Below, one piece after another: positions 1 through 7,980 of a stretch of 64,000 nucleotides of DNA. A program made the translations under genes and the position numbers. Position 1 is the first letter of the stretch; each line of letters begins with the position of its first letter. Origin of the DNA: Scopulibacillus_A cellulosilyticus (GTDB lineage: Bacteria; Bacillota; Bacilli; Bacillales; Sporolactobacillaceae); the NCBI RefSeq assembly GCF_042665295.1, contig NZ_JBHTCO010000004.1:496001-560000 (forward strand), read 5' to 3'. The notes below the pieces were generated by a model. The model had not been told where the DNA came from. It worked only from the letters and a program-made list of their open reading frames with translations, and did no database searches.

Positions 1-488
1 TGTTGGGTACATCTAACGGCACGAACCTTACTGATGGTATGGACGGCTTGTTAACAGGGACGGGTGCTATTGCATTTGGCGCATATGCGATTATTGCCTA
101 TAACCATGTTGATATTGATGTTGCTCTGTTTTCAGCAGCTGTCGCAGGCGCATTATTAGGCTTTTTAATCTTTAATGCCCACCCAGCAAAGGTATTTATG
201 GGTGATACCGGCTCCTTGGCTCTCGGCGGTGCATTGGCGGGAGTCGCCATTCTGACAAAAGCTGAACTTTTACTGATTATTATCGGCGGCATATTTGTTA
301 TTGAAACATTATCTGTTATGCTGCAAGTGTTTTTCTTTAAAACAACCGGCAAACGTATTTTTAAAATGAGTCCTCTGCATCACCATTATGAATTGTCCGG
401 ATGGTCCGAGTGGCGGATTGTCACAACGTTTTGGTTGGTTGGTTTAATATTTGCTGTCATTGCAATTCTGTTAAAGGTGTGGCTGTAG
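1..488 (+). CDS. mraY: MraY, phospho-MurNAc-pentapeptide transferase (5' truncated by window edge)
   Basis: C-terminal 161 residues of the integral-membrane enzyme that transfers phospho-MurNAc-pentapeptide from UDP to undecaprenyl phosphate, forming lipid I. Visible signatures are the NLTDGMDGL segment with the metal-binding aspartates, the MGDTGS loop and the PLHHHYE histidine motif, separated by hydrophobic spans. The gene runs in from before base 1, so its true start is not seen. It is followed after a single base by murD, as in the division and cell-wall cluster of Bacillales. Identity is secure. Confidence 0.97.
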   Translation, partial: LGTSNGTNLTDGMDGLLTGTGAIAFGAYAIIAYNHVDIDVALFSAAVAGALLGFLIFNAHPAKVFMGDTGSLALGGALAGVAILTKAELLLIIIGGIFVIETLSVMLQVFFFKTTGKRIFKMSPLHHHYELSGWSEWRIVTTFWLVGLIFAVIAILLKVWL

Positions 489-489
489 T

Positions 490-1842
490 ATGAAAAATAT
501 TGATAAATATAGAAATCAACAAGTACTTGTTCTTGGTATGGCTAAAAGCGGCTATACGGCTGCAAAGCTTTTGCACCGCTTAGGAGCCAAAGTCACGATT
601 AATGATCGTTCTTCGCTTAAGGATGATGCACATGCTAAAGAGTTAACTGCTTTGGGTATTCATGTTGTTGACGGCGGGCACCCTGAACATCTCGTTTCAG
701 AAAATGTATTTACAGTTGTTAAAAATCCCGGAATCCCATATAGCAATCCATTAATAGAGAAAGCACTCAGACTCAATATTCCTGTTATAACCGAGGTCGA
801 ATTAGCCTATCAAATTTCAGAGGCCGAATTTATCGGGATTACAGGTTCAAACGGGAAAACAACGACAACAATGCTCCTTGGGGAAATGATGAAGGGAAGC
901 CGCTATGAGCCGATTGTTGCCGGCAACATTGGAACGGTTTTATCGGAAGTTGCTCAAAATGCGACACCGGAGCAAGTGATTATAGCGGAACTATCGAGTT
1001 TTCAGCTTTTAGGAATAGATGAATTTCATCCTCGCGTTTCCGTTTTTCTTAACTTGTTTGAAGCGCATTTGGACTATCATGGAACGATAGAAGAGTATGG
1101 ACGGGCTAAAGCAAGGCTGGCTAAAAACCAAACCGAGAATGATGTGGTTGTATATAATGCGGATGATAAACGAATTTCAGCTTTAATAAAAGATGTTAAA
1201 GCTCAAAAAGTACCATTCTCATTTTCAGGGGTTATTAAAGATGGCGCCTATTTTGATCAAGGTTATTTATGCTACAATGATGAAAAAATTCTTTCCAAGG
1301 AAGAGATGGCAATGCCGGGGCTTCACAACATTGAGAATGCTTTAGCCGCGATTGCAGCAGCAAAAGTATATAAAGTAAGCAATGAGTATCTACGCCAGGT
1401 CTTAACGACTTTCTCAGGTGTACGCCACCGGCTTGAGTTTGTTAAAGAATTAAATGGGCGCCGTTTCTTTAATGATTCTAAGGCAACTAATATTTTGGCG
1501 ACAAAGAAAGCACTGGGCGCTTTTAAGGAACCTGTTATTCTATTAGCGGGCGGCCTTGACCGGGGGAACGGCTTTGATGATTTGATACCTGCCTTAACAA
1601 ACGTCAAGGCTGTCGTTACTTTTGGTGAAACAAAAAACAAAATAAGCGAAGCTGCTTCAGCTGCCGGGGTTAAAAACGTTAAAATCGTCGATAATGTTGA
1701 AGAAGCTGTTCCTAGTGCATATGACCTTTCATCTTCCGGTGATATTATATTGCTTTCCCCGGCTTGCGCAAGTTGGGATCAATTTGCTACTTTTGAACAA
1801 AGAGGGGACATGTTTATAAAACGGGTGCATATGCTTAAGTAG
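490..1842 (+). CDS. murD: MurD, UDP-MurNAc-L-alanine:D-glutamate ligase
   Basis: Cytoplasmic ATP-dependent ligase adding D-glutamate to UDP-MurNAc-L-Ala in peptidoglycan precursor synthesis. The 450-residue product has the family's normal length. Seen in the sequence: an N-terminal Rossmann-like UDP-binding region, the ATP-binding GITGSNGKT loop at residues 116-124 (Lys123), the central HRLEFV segment, NDSKATN, and the C-terminal SPACASWDQF motif. The ATG lies one base after the mraY stop with an AAAGGTG ribosome site inside mraY, indicating translational coupling. Nothing unusual. Confidence 0.98.
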   Translation: MKNIDKYRNQQVLVLGMAKSGYTAAKLLHRLGAKVTINDRSSLKDDAHAKELTALGIHVVDGGHPEHLVSENVFTVVKNPGIPYSNPLIEKALRLNIPVITEVELAYQISEAEFIGITGSNGKTTTTMLLGEMMKGSRYEPIVAGNIGTVLSEVAQNATPEQVIIAELSSFQLLGIDEFHPRVSVFLNLFEAHLDYHGTIEEYGRAKARLAKNQTENDVVVYNADDKRISALIKDVKAQKVPFSFSGVIKDGAYFDQGYLCYNDEKILSKEEMAMPGLHNIENALAAIAAAKVYKVSNEYLRQVLTTFSGVRHRLEFVKELNGRRFFNDSKATNILATKKALGAFKEPVILLAGGLDRGNGFDDLIPALTNVKAVVTFGETKNKISEAASAAGVKNVKIVDNVEEAVPSAYDLSSSGDIILLSPACASWDQFATFEQRGDMFIKRVHMLK

Positions 1843-1878
1843 GGATTGTTATTCAACTTGATCGAGGTGTGTTTTGAT

Positions 1879-2979
1879 ATGCCAAAATCCAAAGCAGCAC
1901 CAGATTTTCTGCTTATAGCTGTCACCTTAGTTTTATTATCTATCGGCTTGATAATGGTTTACAGCGCCAGCGCAGTATGGGCCTCGTATAAATTTGATGA
2001 TGCCTTTTACTTCGCTAAACGGCAATTATTGTTTGCCGTCATAGGGGTTATCGCCATGTTTTTCGTCATGAATATTCATTATTGGACGTGGCGTTCGTGG
2101 GCAAAAGTTGCATTGCTCATTTGCTTCCTGCTGTTAATCGCCGTCTTGATTCCAGGAGTGGGTTTGGTCAGGGGCGGTGCCAGCAGTTGGCTCGGAATTG
2201 GCGCTTTTTCCATTCAACCCTCGGAATTTACGAAAATGGCATTAATCGCTTTTTTATCTAAGTATCTTTCCGAAAGGCAAAAATATGTGACAAGCCTTAC
2301 AAAAGGATTATTGCCATCATTATCTTTAGTCTTTTTAGCTTTTGGACTTATCATGCTTCAACCCGATTTAGGGACAGGTACCGTATTGGTCGGCACATGC
2401 GTGATGATGATCTTTACCGCCGGGGCACGCATCAAGCACTTTGTGTACATGGGGCTTATTGGTGTGGCCGGATTTGCAGGATTGGTTATCTCTGCACCCT
2501 ATCGGATTAAGCGGATTACTTCTTTTTTAGATCCATGGTCGGATCCGCTTGGAAGCGGATTTCAAATCATTCAGTCGCTTTATGCTATCGGTCCCGGCGG
2601 TTTACTGGGATTTGGACTGGGTCAGAGCCGTCAAAAGTTCCAGTATCTTCCTGAACCGCAAACGGATTTTATTTTTGCTATTATTTCTGAGGAATTAGGT
2701 TTCATTGGAGCAACATTTGTTTTATTATTATTTTGTCTGTTATTATGGCGGGGAATCCGAATTGCTATGGGCGCTCCAGATTTATATGGGAGTTTGCTGG
2801 CAATTGGGATAATCGGCATGATTGCCATACAGGTGATGATAAATATCGCTGTGGTAACCGGTATTATGCCGGTAACAGGGATTACTCTTCCGTTTTTAAG
2901 CTATGGAGGGTCATCACTTACGCTAATGCTCGTTTCAATTGGCGTTTTACTTAATATTAGCCGATATGCCCGTTTTTAA
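1879..2979 (+). CDS. spoVE: SpoVE/FtsW-family SEDS lipid II polymerase
   Basis: Polytopic SEDS-family glycosyltransferase (about ten membrane segments, 366 aa) that polymerises lipid II. In Bacillus the copy between murD and murG is SpoVE, needed for spore cortex synthesis, while vegetative FtsW is encoded elsewhere; the assignment to SpoVE is therefore from position. SEDS motifs seen include QPDLGTG, ISEELGFIG and the C-terminal TGITLPFLSYGGSS. An upstream in-frame start at 1846 lacks a ribosome site; GAGGTG at 1864-1869 supports the ATG at 1879. Confidence 0.92.
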   Translation: MPKSKAAPDFLLIAVTLVLLSIGLIMVYSASAVWASYKFDDAFYFAKRQLLFAVIGVIAMFFVMNIHYWTWRSWAKVALLICFLLLIAVLIPGVGLVRGGASSWLGIGAFSIQPSEFTKMALIAFLSKYLSERQKYVTSLTKGLLPSLSLVFLAFGLIMLQPDLGTGTVLVGTCVMMIFTAGARIKHFVYMGLIGVAGFAGLVISAPYRIKRITSFLDPWSDPLGSGFQIIQSLYAIGPGGLLGFGLGQSRQKFQYLPEPQTDFIFAIISEELGFIGATFVLLLFCLLLWRGIRIAMGAPDLYGSLLAIGIIGMIAIQVMINIAVVTGIMPVTGITLPFLSYGGSSLTLMLVSIGVLLNISRYARF

Positions 2980-2998
2980 GGAAAGAAGTATATATTAA

Positions 2999-3035
2999 GG
3001 GCCCTGTTTTAATCTGCTGAACAGGGTCTATTGTA
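2999..3035 (+). terminator. Weak terminator-like hairpin after spoVE
   Basis: GCCCTGTT (3001-3008) pairs with AACAGGGTC (3020-3028) over an 11-base loop, 20 bases after the spoVE stop. The following bases are only moderately T-rich, so termination may be incomplete, and murG downstream could be partly read through. Confidence 0.45.
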
Positions 3036-3045
3036 TGTATAATAG

Positions 3046-3290
3046 GATGTTCAAAAAGTCCGGGAAAAATAGCTGTCGAATTTCCGCGTCAGCTTGCTCC
3101 TCCGCTCCTCACGTATCGAGCAAATTCTAAGATGCATCTGTGCTCCTGCGCCGCAGTTTATTCACAGATGTAATACCAACTTCTCGTCGCAACTCGCAGT
3201 CCTTTCGAGAAGATATGCTCGTCGCTCCGGTGCTCGGAGGCTGCACTTCCTTGAACTTCTCGGCTCTTTTTGTCCTCCTTTTTGAACACA
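3046..3290. repeat. MITE-like intergenic repeat element with terminal inverted repeats
   Basis: About 245 bp bounded by TGTTCAAAAAG (3048-3058) and its inverse CTTTTTGAACA (3278-3288). Inside are further hairpins: CATCTGTG/CACAGATG (3135-3142 with 3163-3170), CTTCTCG/CGAGAAG (3180-3186 with 3206-3212), and a short CTCCG/CGGAG pair. The stretch is more GC-rich than its surroundings. Short open frames cross it in several registers but none has a ribosome site, so I treat it as non-coding. It ends seven bases before the murG ribosome site. A 13-base match to its end (CGGACTTTTTGAA) recurs at 39341-39353. The mobile-element interpretation is inference. Confidence 0.6.
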
Positions 3291-3311
3291 TTATACGAGG
3301 AGTGTTTTTTG

Positions 3312-4406
3312 ATGAGAGTGATGTTGAGCGGCGGCGGGACCGGCGGACATATATATCCTGCAATCGCAGTAATTAATGAAATAAAGCGTCATGTTCCTGA
3401 TTCTGAATTTCTGTATGTAGGGGCAAAAAATGGTCTGGAACAGGATATTGTAAAAAGAGAAAATATCCCTTTTGAATCGTTACATATCACAGGATTTAAA
3501 AGAAAATTATCATTTGAAAATGTAAAGACTATCAATCGATTTTTACGCGGCGTGTCAAAAAGCAAAAAATTTATTAAACGTTTTAAACCGGATGTTATTA
3601 TAGGTACCGGCGGATATGTATGCGGACCTGTCGTTTATGCCGGAGCGAAGCTTGGTATACCGACAATTATCCATGAGCAAAACAGCATACCAGGTTTGAC
3701 GAATAAATTTTTAAGCCGATATGTGGATCGTGTTGCAGTTTCATTCGAAGCGGCTGAAGCATTTTTTCCAAAGCAGAAAGTTGTTTTGACAGGTAATCCA
3801 AGAGCATCTGAAGTGTTAAATGGTGATGCCTCTAAAGGAAAAAAAGAGTCAGGACTCTCTCTAGATAAAAAAACAGTTATAATTTTCGGGGGAAGCCGCG
3901 GTGCCCGGCCAATAAACGATGCGGTTATCGGGATGTTAAAAGATCTTGCGAATATCGACTATCAAGTGTTGTATATTACTGGAGACGTCCATTATAATAC
4001 TGTTATGGAAAAAATTAAGCAAGCAGGCAATCCACAAAATGTTATAATTAAACCGTTTATTCATAATATGCCGGACCTGCTTGCCGGAGCTGATTTAGTT
4101 GTTTCAAGGGCAGGGGCAACAACCATTGCTGAATTAACAGCCTTGGGAATACCAAGCATTTTAATCCCAAGTCCTTACGTAACAAATAATCACCAAGAAA
4201 AAAATGCAGAAGCTTTAGCCAAGAACGGTGCATCAATTATTATTAAAGAAAATGATTTAAATGGTCATAAGCTGTTAAAAGAAATCGATTCTATTTTAGG
4301 GGACGAAAAGACTTGGAAAAAGATGCACGAGGCGTCAGTGAGCCAAGGCATTCCTGATGCTGCGGCCAGAGTACGGACGCTCATGGCTAATCTAATCAAT
4401 AGGTAA
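3312..4406 (+). CDS. murG: MurG, lipid II synthase (GlcNAc transferase)
   Basis: Peripheral membrane glycosyltransferase (GT28) that adds GlcNAc from UDP-GlcNAc to lipid I, making lipid II. The 364-residue product starts with the glycine-rich GGGTGGHIYPA loop; a second conserved region, GGSRGA, lies mid-protein, and the C-terminal VSRAGATTIAE and HQEKNA motifs bind the UDP-sugar. The ATG at 3312 is chosen because GAGGAG at 3296-3301 precedes it and the glycine loop begins a few residues in; the longer frame from 3270 would run into the upstream repeat element. Confidence 0.97.
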   Translation: MRVMLSGGGTGGHIYPAIAVINEIKRHVPDSEFLYVGAKNGLEQDIVKRENIPFESLHITGFKRKLSFENVKTINRFLRGVSKSKKFIKRFKPDVIIGTGGYVCGPVVYAGAKLGIPTIIHEQNSIPGLTNKFLSRYVDRVAVSFEAAEAFFPKQKVVLTGNPRASEVLNGDASKGKKESGLSLDKKTVIIFGGSRGARPINDAVIGMLKDLANIDYQVLYITGDVHYNTVMEKIKQAGNPQNVIIKPFIHNMPDLLAGADLVVSRAGATTIAELTALGIPSILIPSPYVTNNHQEKNAEALAKNGASIIIKENDLNGHKLLKEIDSILGDEKTWKKMHEASVSQGIPDAAARVRTLMANLINR

Positions 4407-4428
4407 AACCAGTGAAGGAGAGGTCACG

Positions 4429-5343
4429 GTGAAAGATTTATACCAACAGTTAGAAAATGAACAAATCGGTAAAATTCGTCTCAACGAACCGTTGTCTAAG
4501 CATACAACGATGAAAATTGGCGGTCCCGCAGATATTTTTGTTGAACCGAACAGCATAGAAAGTTTGGAAAAAACGGTACGCCTGATTCGTGAAGCAAATG
4601 TACCGTTCCGAGTGATAGGCAGAGGATCAAACTTATTGGTTAATGATGAGGGGATAAGAGGCGTTGTTATAAAACTTGGCAAAGGGATTAATCATTTGGA
4701 AATTGAAGATGAGATATTACGGGTTGGCGCCGGTTATCCGATGGTGCCGCTTGCGACAATTATGAGTAAAAAAGGATATGCAGGCTTTGAATTTGCGGGA
4801 GGCATTCCGGGTTCAGTCGGCGGTGCTGTATATATGAATGCAGGCGCCCACGGCTCAGACATTTCGCAAATTATTATAGAAGCCAGAGTTTTATACCCGG
4901 ACGGAACCTTAAAATGGGTTTCTAAGGAAGAATTAAATTACAGTTATCGTACATCCGCCTTACAATTCGATAACGGTATTTGTGTGGAAGCAAAGTTTCA
5001 ACTGACTAAAGGGGATTCAGAAAAAATATATGCCGATATGCAGTCATTTAAAGATTACCGTCATAGTACACAACCGTATGACATGCCTTGTGCCGGCAGT
5101 ATTTTTAGAAATCCCTTGCCGCAGCATTCCGGCAAATTAATTGAAGACGCAGGGCTGAAAGGTTATAAAATTGGCGGTGCGCAAATTTCTGAGTTACACG
5201 CCAATTTTATCGTAAATGCAGGCGGTGCAACGGCTGAAAATGTTAGAGATCTTATAGCATTTATTAAAAATACAATAAGTGACAAAAATGCCATCGACCT
5301 ACACACTGAGATTGAAATTATTCTTCCGCAAGAGAGTAATTAA
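4429..5343 (+). CDS. murB: MurB, UDP-N-acetylenolpyruvoylglucosamine reductase
   Basis: FAD-dependent cytoplasmic reductase forming UDP-MurNAc from enolpyruvyl-UDP-GlcNAc. The 304-residue protein has the type II (short) architecture: an N-terminal FAD domain with HTTMKIGGPAD and GRGSNLLV, then GFEFAGGIPGSVGGA, the catalytic-serine region PCAGSIFRNP, and a C-terminal acidic residue in the LHTEIEI segment. The start is GTG with GAAGGAGAGG six to eight bases upstream. It lies 22 bases after murG, as in Bacillus. Confidence 0.96.
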   Translation: MKDLYQQLENEQIGKIRLNEPLSKHTTMKIGGPADIFVEPNSIESLEKTVRLIREANVPFRVIGRGSNLLVNDEGIRGVVIKLGKGINHLEIEDEILRVGAGYPMVPLATIMSKKGYAGFEFAGGIPGSVGGAVYMNAGAHGSDISQIIIEARVLYPDGTLKWVSKEELNYSYRTSALQFDNGICVEAKFQLTKGDSEKIYADMQSFKDYRHSTQPYDMPCAGSIFRNPLPQHSGKLIEDAGLKGYKIGGAQISELHANFIVNAGGATAENVRDLIAFIKNTISDKNAIDLHTEIEIILPQESN

Positions 5344-5357
5344 ACAATCCATTTATG

Positions 5358-5407
5358 ATATAATGAAACAAAACGACATTTTTGTATGTCGTTTTGTTTC
5401 ATTATAT
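5358..5407. repeat. Perfect 22-bp-arm inverted repeat between murB and divIB
   Basis: Bases 5358-5379 (beginning ATATAATGAAAC) are the exact reverse complement of 5386-5407, separated by a 6-base loop TTTTGT. No T-run follows either arm, so it is not a textbook terminator. Each arm carries a TATAAT sequence; on the plus strand it reads as an extended -10 (TG-N-TATAAT, 5356-5364) without a good -35. It could be a divIB promoter region, a transcript-stabilising hairpin, or a tiny mobile repeat. Confidence 0.85.
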
Positions 5408-5462
5408 GAAGTTTCTATTATTTCTACGAGAATTAGAATAATGATTGAGGAGCTTTTGTACA

Positions 5463-6224
5463 ATGACCGATAAAAAAGTCATACCTATAGAAGATCGCAT
5501 ACCTAAGCTTAAAGAGCAACGAAAACAAAAGTCTAATCGCAGATTTATTTTTTACATAATTATCTTTTTTATTTTAATTCTTGTTGTCATTTATCTGCAG
5601 TCACCATTAAGTACGGTTCATAATATTGAAGTAGAGGGCCAGCACTTTATAGATAATAAAAAGATTATTAAGGCAAGCGGATTAACAACAAAGGATCACT
5701 ACTGGGATATTAATACTGGCGATGTTGAGAAAAAGATTAAAAAACTTCCAACAGTCTCCTCTGCGCATGTTACAAAAGTTTTTCCTAACAAAGTGACGAT
5801 CAGTGTAAATGAATATCATCGGATTGCTTATTTAAAGAAAGATGATAAATACATACCTATTTTGGAAAACGGTGCATTGCTGACTAAAAAGAATGATAGT
5901 CATCTGCCGATAAACGCTCCTATTTTAATTGATTGGAAGAATAATAGTAAGCTGAAAAAAATGGCTGAGCAATTATCAAAAACGCCGTCAAGCATTATTA
6001 GTGAAATATCTGAAATATACCCTGATTCATCTGATTCTGATTCAGACTCAATTATTGTTTATATGAACGATGGATTTAAAGTATTGGCAGATATTAGCAG
6101 CTTTTCTGAAAAAATGACTGAATATCCAAACTTAGTAAAGAAATTACCTAAAAATGCACAAGGTGTGATCCATTTACAAGTTGGGTCTTACTTCGAGCCC
6201 TATAAAAAAGACAAAGGAAAATAA
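5463..6224 (+). CDS. divIB: DivIB/FtsQ cell-division protein
   Basis: Bitopic divisome protein of 253 aa that stabilises the FtsL/DivIC complex and septal peptidoglycan synthesis. It shows a charged cytoplasmic N-terminus, one membrane span at about residues 29-46, then an external POTRA domain (VHNIEVEGQHFI onward) and the beta domain. The ATG at 5463 follows GAGGAG at 5446-5451; the earlier in-frame start at 5445 precedes that site and is rejected. In B. subtilis divIB is followed by ylxW, ylxX and sbp; here none is present before ftsA. Confidence 0.93.
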   Translation: MTDKKVIPIEDRIPKLKEQRKQKSNRRFIFYIIIFFILILVVIYLQSPLSTVHNIEVEGQHFIDNKKIIKASGLTTKDHYWDINTGDVEKKIKKLPTVSSAHVTKVFPNKVTISVNEYHRIAYLKKDDKYIPILENGALLTKKNDSHLPINAPILIDWKNNSKLKKMAEQLSKTPSSIISEISEIYPDSSDSDSDSIIVYMNDGFKVLADISSFSEKMTEYPNLVKKLPKNAQGVIHLQVGSYFEPYKKDKGK

Positions 6225-6373
6225 AATTTCAAACATGAACAGGCTTATTTTTGACAAAAGAGGTTCTAACGTAAGAAATTGTAATCATTTAATTGGAATA
6301 TGAATGTTACCATCGTTTTATGAATGTTAAATAAATGTAATAAATGCATTTGCAGCGTCAGAAAATACTTTGT

Positions 6374-6403
6374 TTGGCGAAAATCTTTTGAGTAAAGCAT
6401 AAT
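6374..6403 (+). promoter_or_regulatory. Candidate sigma-A promoter for ftsAZ
   Basis: TTGGCG (6374-6379), an 18-base spacer and CATAAT (6398-6403). A plausible vegetative promoter by eye only; it would give a leader of about 250 bases before ftsA. Confidence 0.4.
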
Positions 6404-6557
6404 GTTGTACTTTAACTTTTCTATACGTCTATATTAGTGTAGACTTATATTTATCTACTGCATGCTGTATCAGGAAGTTTAATATTTTCATTTACAGTTG
6501 TTTCTATCATTGGATAAAGAAACCAAAGGAAGTTATTGATTTTATTGCTTGCAAAAA

Positions 6558-6584
6558 AAGGTGATATGTCTCAATATGTTGAAT
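6558..6584 (+). promoter_or_regulatory. Candidate sigma-H promoter for ftsAZ
   Basis: AAAGGTGAT (AGG at 6559-6561), a roughly 12-base spacer and GTTGAAT (6578-6584) resemble the sigma-H pattern (RnAGGwwW, then RnnGAAT). B. subtilis ftsAZ is known to have a sigma-H promoter used at sporulation onset, which makes the match meaningful; it remains a visual call. Confidence 0.4.
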
Positions 6585-6657
6585 ACATTCTTATGTCACA
6601 AATCTATTCATCGCAAGTGTTTTAATAGATACAATCAGGTAAAGGAGGTGCCAAAGA

Positions 6658-7944
6658 ATGAACAGCAAAGACATTTATGTAAGTTTAGACATCGGTACAT
6701 CCAATGTTAAGGTGATAATCGGAGAAATGACCGGTGGAAATTTGAATGTCATTGGAATAGGAAAGTCAACATCCAAGGGGATTAAAAAAGGCTCCATTGT
6801 GGATATTGATGAAACTGTTCGTTCGATACAAAAGGCGGTAGAACAAGCTGAAAGAATGGTAGGTTTACAAATAAAGAGTGTGATTGTCGGTGTCACCGGC
6901 AACCATATACAACTTCAATCTTGTCACGGTATTGTCGCTGTATCCAGTGAAAACCGGGAAATAGGGGATGAGGATATAGCCAGGGTTATGGATGCGGCAC
7001 AGGTCATGCCGATTCCGCCCGAAAGAGAAGTCATTGATGTTATACCGCACCAATTTATTGTTGACGGGTTAGAAGAAATCAACGATCCCAGGGGGATGGT
7101 TGGCGTCAGGCTGGAAATGGAAGGCACAATTATAACAGGCTCTAAAACGATTCTACATAATTTATTACGGTGTGTTGAAAAGGCAGGTTTGGAAATAGCC
7201 GATATTTGCTTGCAGCCTCTTGCCTTAGGATCGGTTGCCCTTTCAAAAGATGAAATGAACCTTGGTGTAACGTTGGTTGATATTGGCGGCGGATCAACGA
7301 ATGTGGCGGTGTTTGACCAAGGGACCCTAATGGCAACTTTTGTGTTGCCGATAGGGGGCAATCATGTCACGAAGGATATATCAATTGGACTAAGAACACC
7401 AACAGAGGAATCCGAAGAAATAAAGGTGAAATATGGACATGCCTTCATAGATACAGCTTCACCTGATGAAACATTTACCGCATCAAAAATAGGCAGTTCC
7501 TCAAGCGAAGAATACAGTCAACAGGATCTGGCCTATATTATTGAACCCCGGATTGCGGAAATTTTCGAGCTTGTTCGATCTGAAATAAAGAAACTTGGCT
7601 TTTATGAAATGCCGGGCGGTTATGTTTTAACGGGCGGTGTGACAGCCATGCTTGGCCTGTTAGACCTTGCTCAACATGAATTGGACAGCAACGTCAGGGT
7701 AGCGATACCGGATTATATTGGGGTTCGCGAACCGCAGTATACAACTGGCATCGGTTTAATTCAATTTGCTTATCATAATGTCAAAGTTCAAGGCAAAGAA
7801 GTCGCGGCAGCAATCTCTTATGAAAACTATCATGAAGCACCGCCTAAACAAAGAAAAAAACAGAAAAAAGAAAGCCAGAATGAAAGAGAACGGGCAGGAA
7901 TGACCAAAAAGGTTAAAGACTGGTTCGGATTGTTTTTCGATTAA
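6658..7944 (+). CDS. ftsA: FtsA, actin-like division protein
   Basis: Actin/Hsp70-fold ATPase that tethers FtsZ polymers to the membrane at the division site. The 428-residue product shows the phosphate-1 motif SLDIGTSNVK near the N-terminus, the SHS2/1C domain, phosphate-2 VDIGGGSTNVAVFD, the adenosine motif LTGGV, and a C-terminal basic linker ending in an amphipathic membrane-targeting helix (KVKDWFGLFF). An ideal AAAGGAGGTG site precedes the ATG. ftsZ follows 36 bases downstream, the usual pair. Confidence 0.98.
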   Translation: MNSKDIYVSLDIGTSNVKVIIGEMTGGNLNVIGIGKSTSKGIKKGSIVDIDETVRSIQKAVEQAERMVGLQIKSVIVGVTGNHIQLQSCHGIVAVSSENREIGDEDIARVMDAAQVMPIPPEREVIDVIPHQFIVDGLEEINDPRGMVGVRLEMEGTIITGSKTILHNLLRCVEKAGLEIADICLQPLALGSVALSKDEMNLGVTLVDIGGGSTNVAVFDQGTLMATFVLPIGGNHVTKDISIGLRTPTEESEEIKVKYGHAFIDTASPDETFTASKIGSSSSEEYSQQDLAYIIEPRIAEIFELVRSEIKKLGFYEMPGGYVLTGGVTAMLGLLDLAQHELDSNVRVAIPDYIGVREPQYTTGIGLIQFAYHNVKVQGKEVAAAISYENYHEAPPKQRKKQKKESQNERERAGMTKKVKDWFGLFFD

Positions 7945-7980
7945 ACTGGCTGCGGAATTATGAAATGGGAGGAACAAATC

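Larger units (their letters stand above)
6225..6657. other. AT-rich 433-bp intergenic region upstream of ftsA
   Basis: No open frame with a ribosome site is visible on either strand. The segment holds candidate promoters for ftsAZ (listed separately) and a small dyad GTCTA/TAGAC near 6427-6444. In B. subtilis this position is occupied by ylxW, ylxX and sbp, none of which is recognisable here. Confidence 0.6.

Noticed and set aside
3094..3376. Several short overlapping open frames on both strands upstream of murG
   Set aside because: They lie in the hairpin-rich repeat, lack ribosome sites and have Arg/Ser-rich unlikely compositions.
6924..7361. 145-codon reverse open frame inside ftsA
   Set aside because: Antisense shadow of a clearly coding frame, without start signals.
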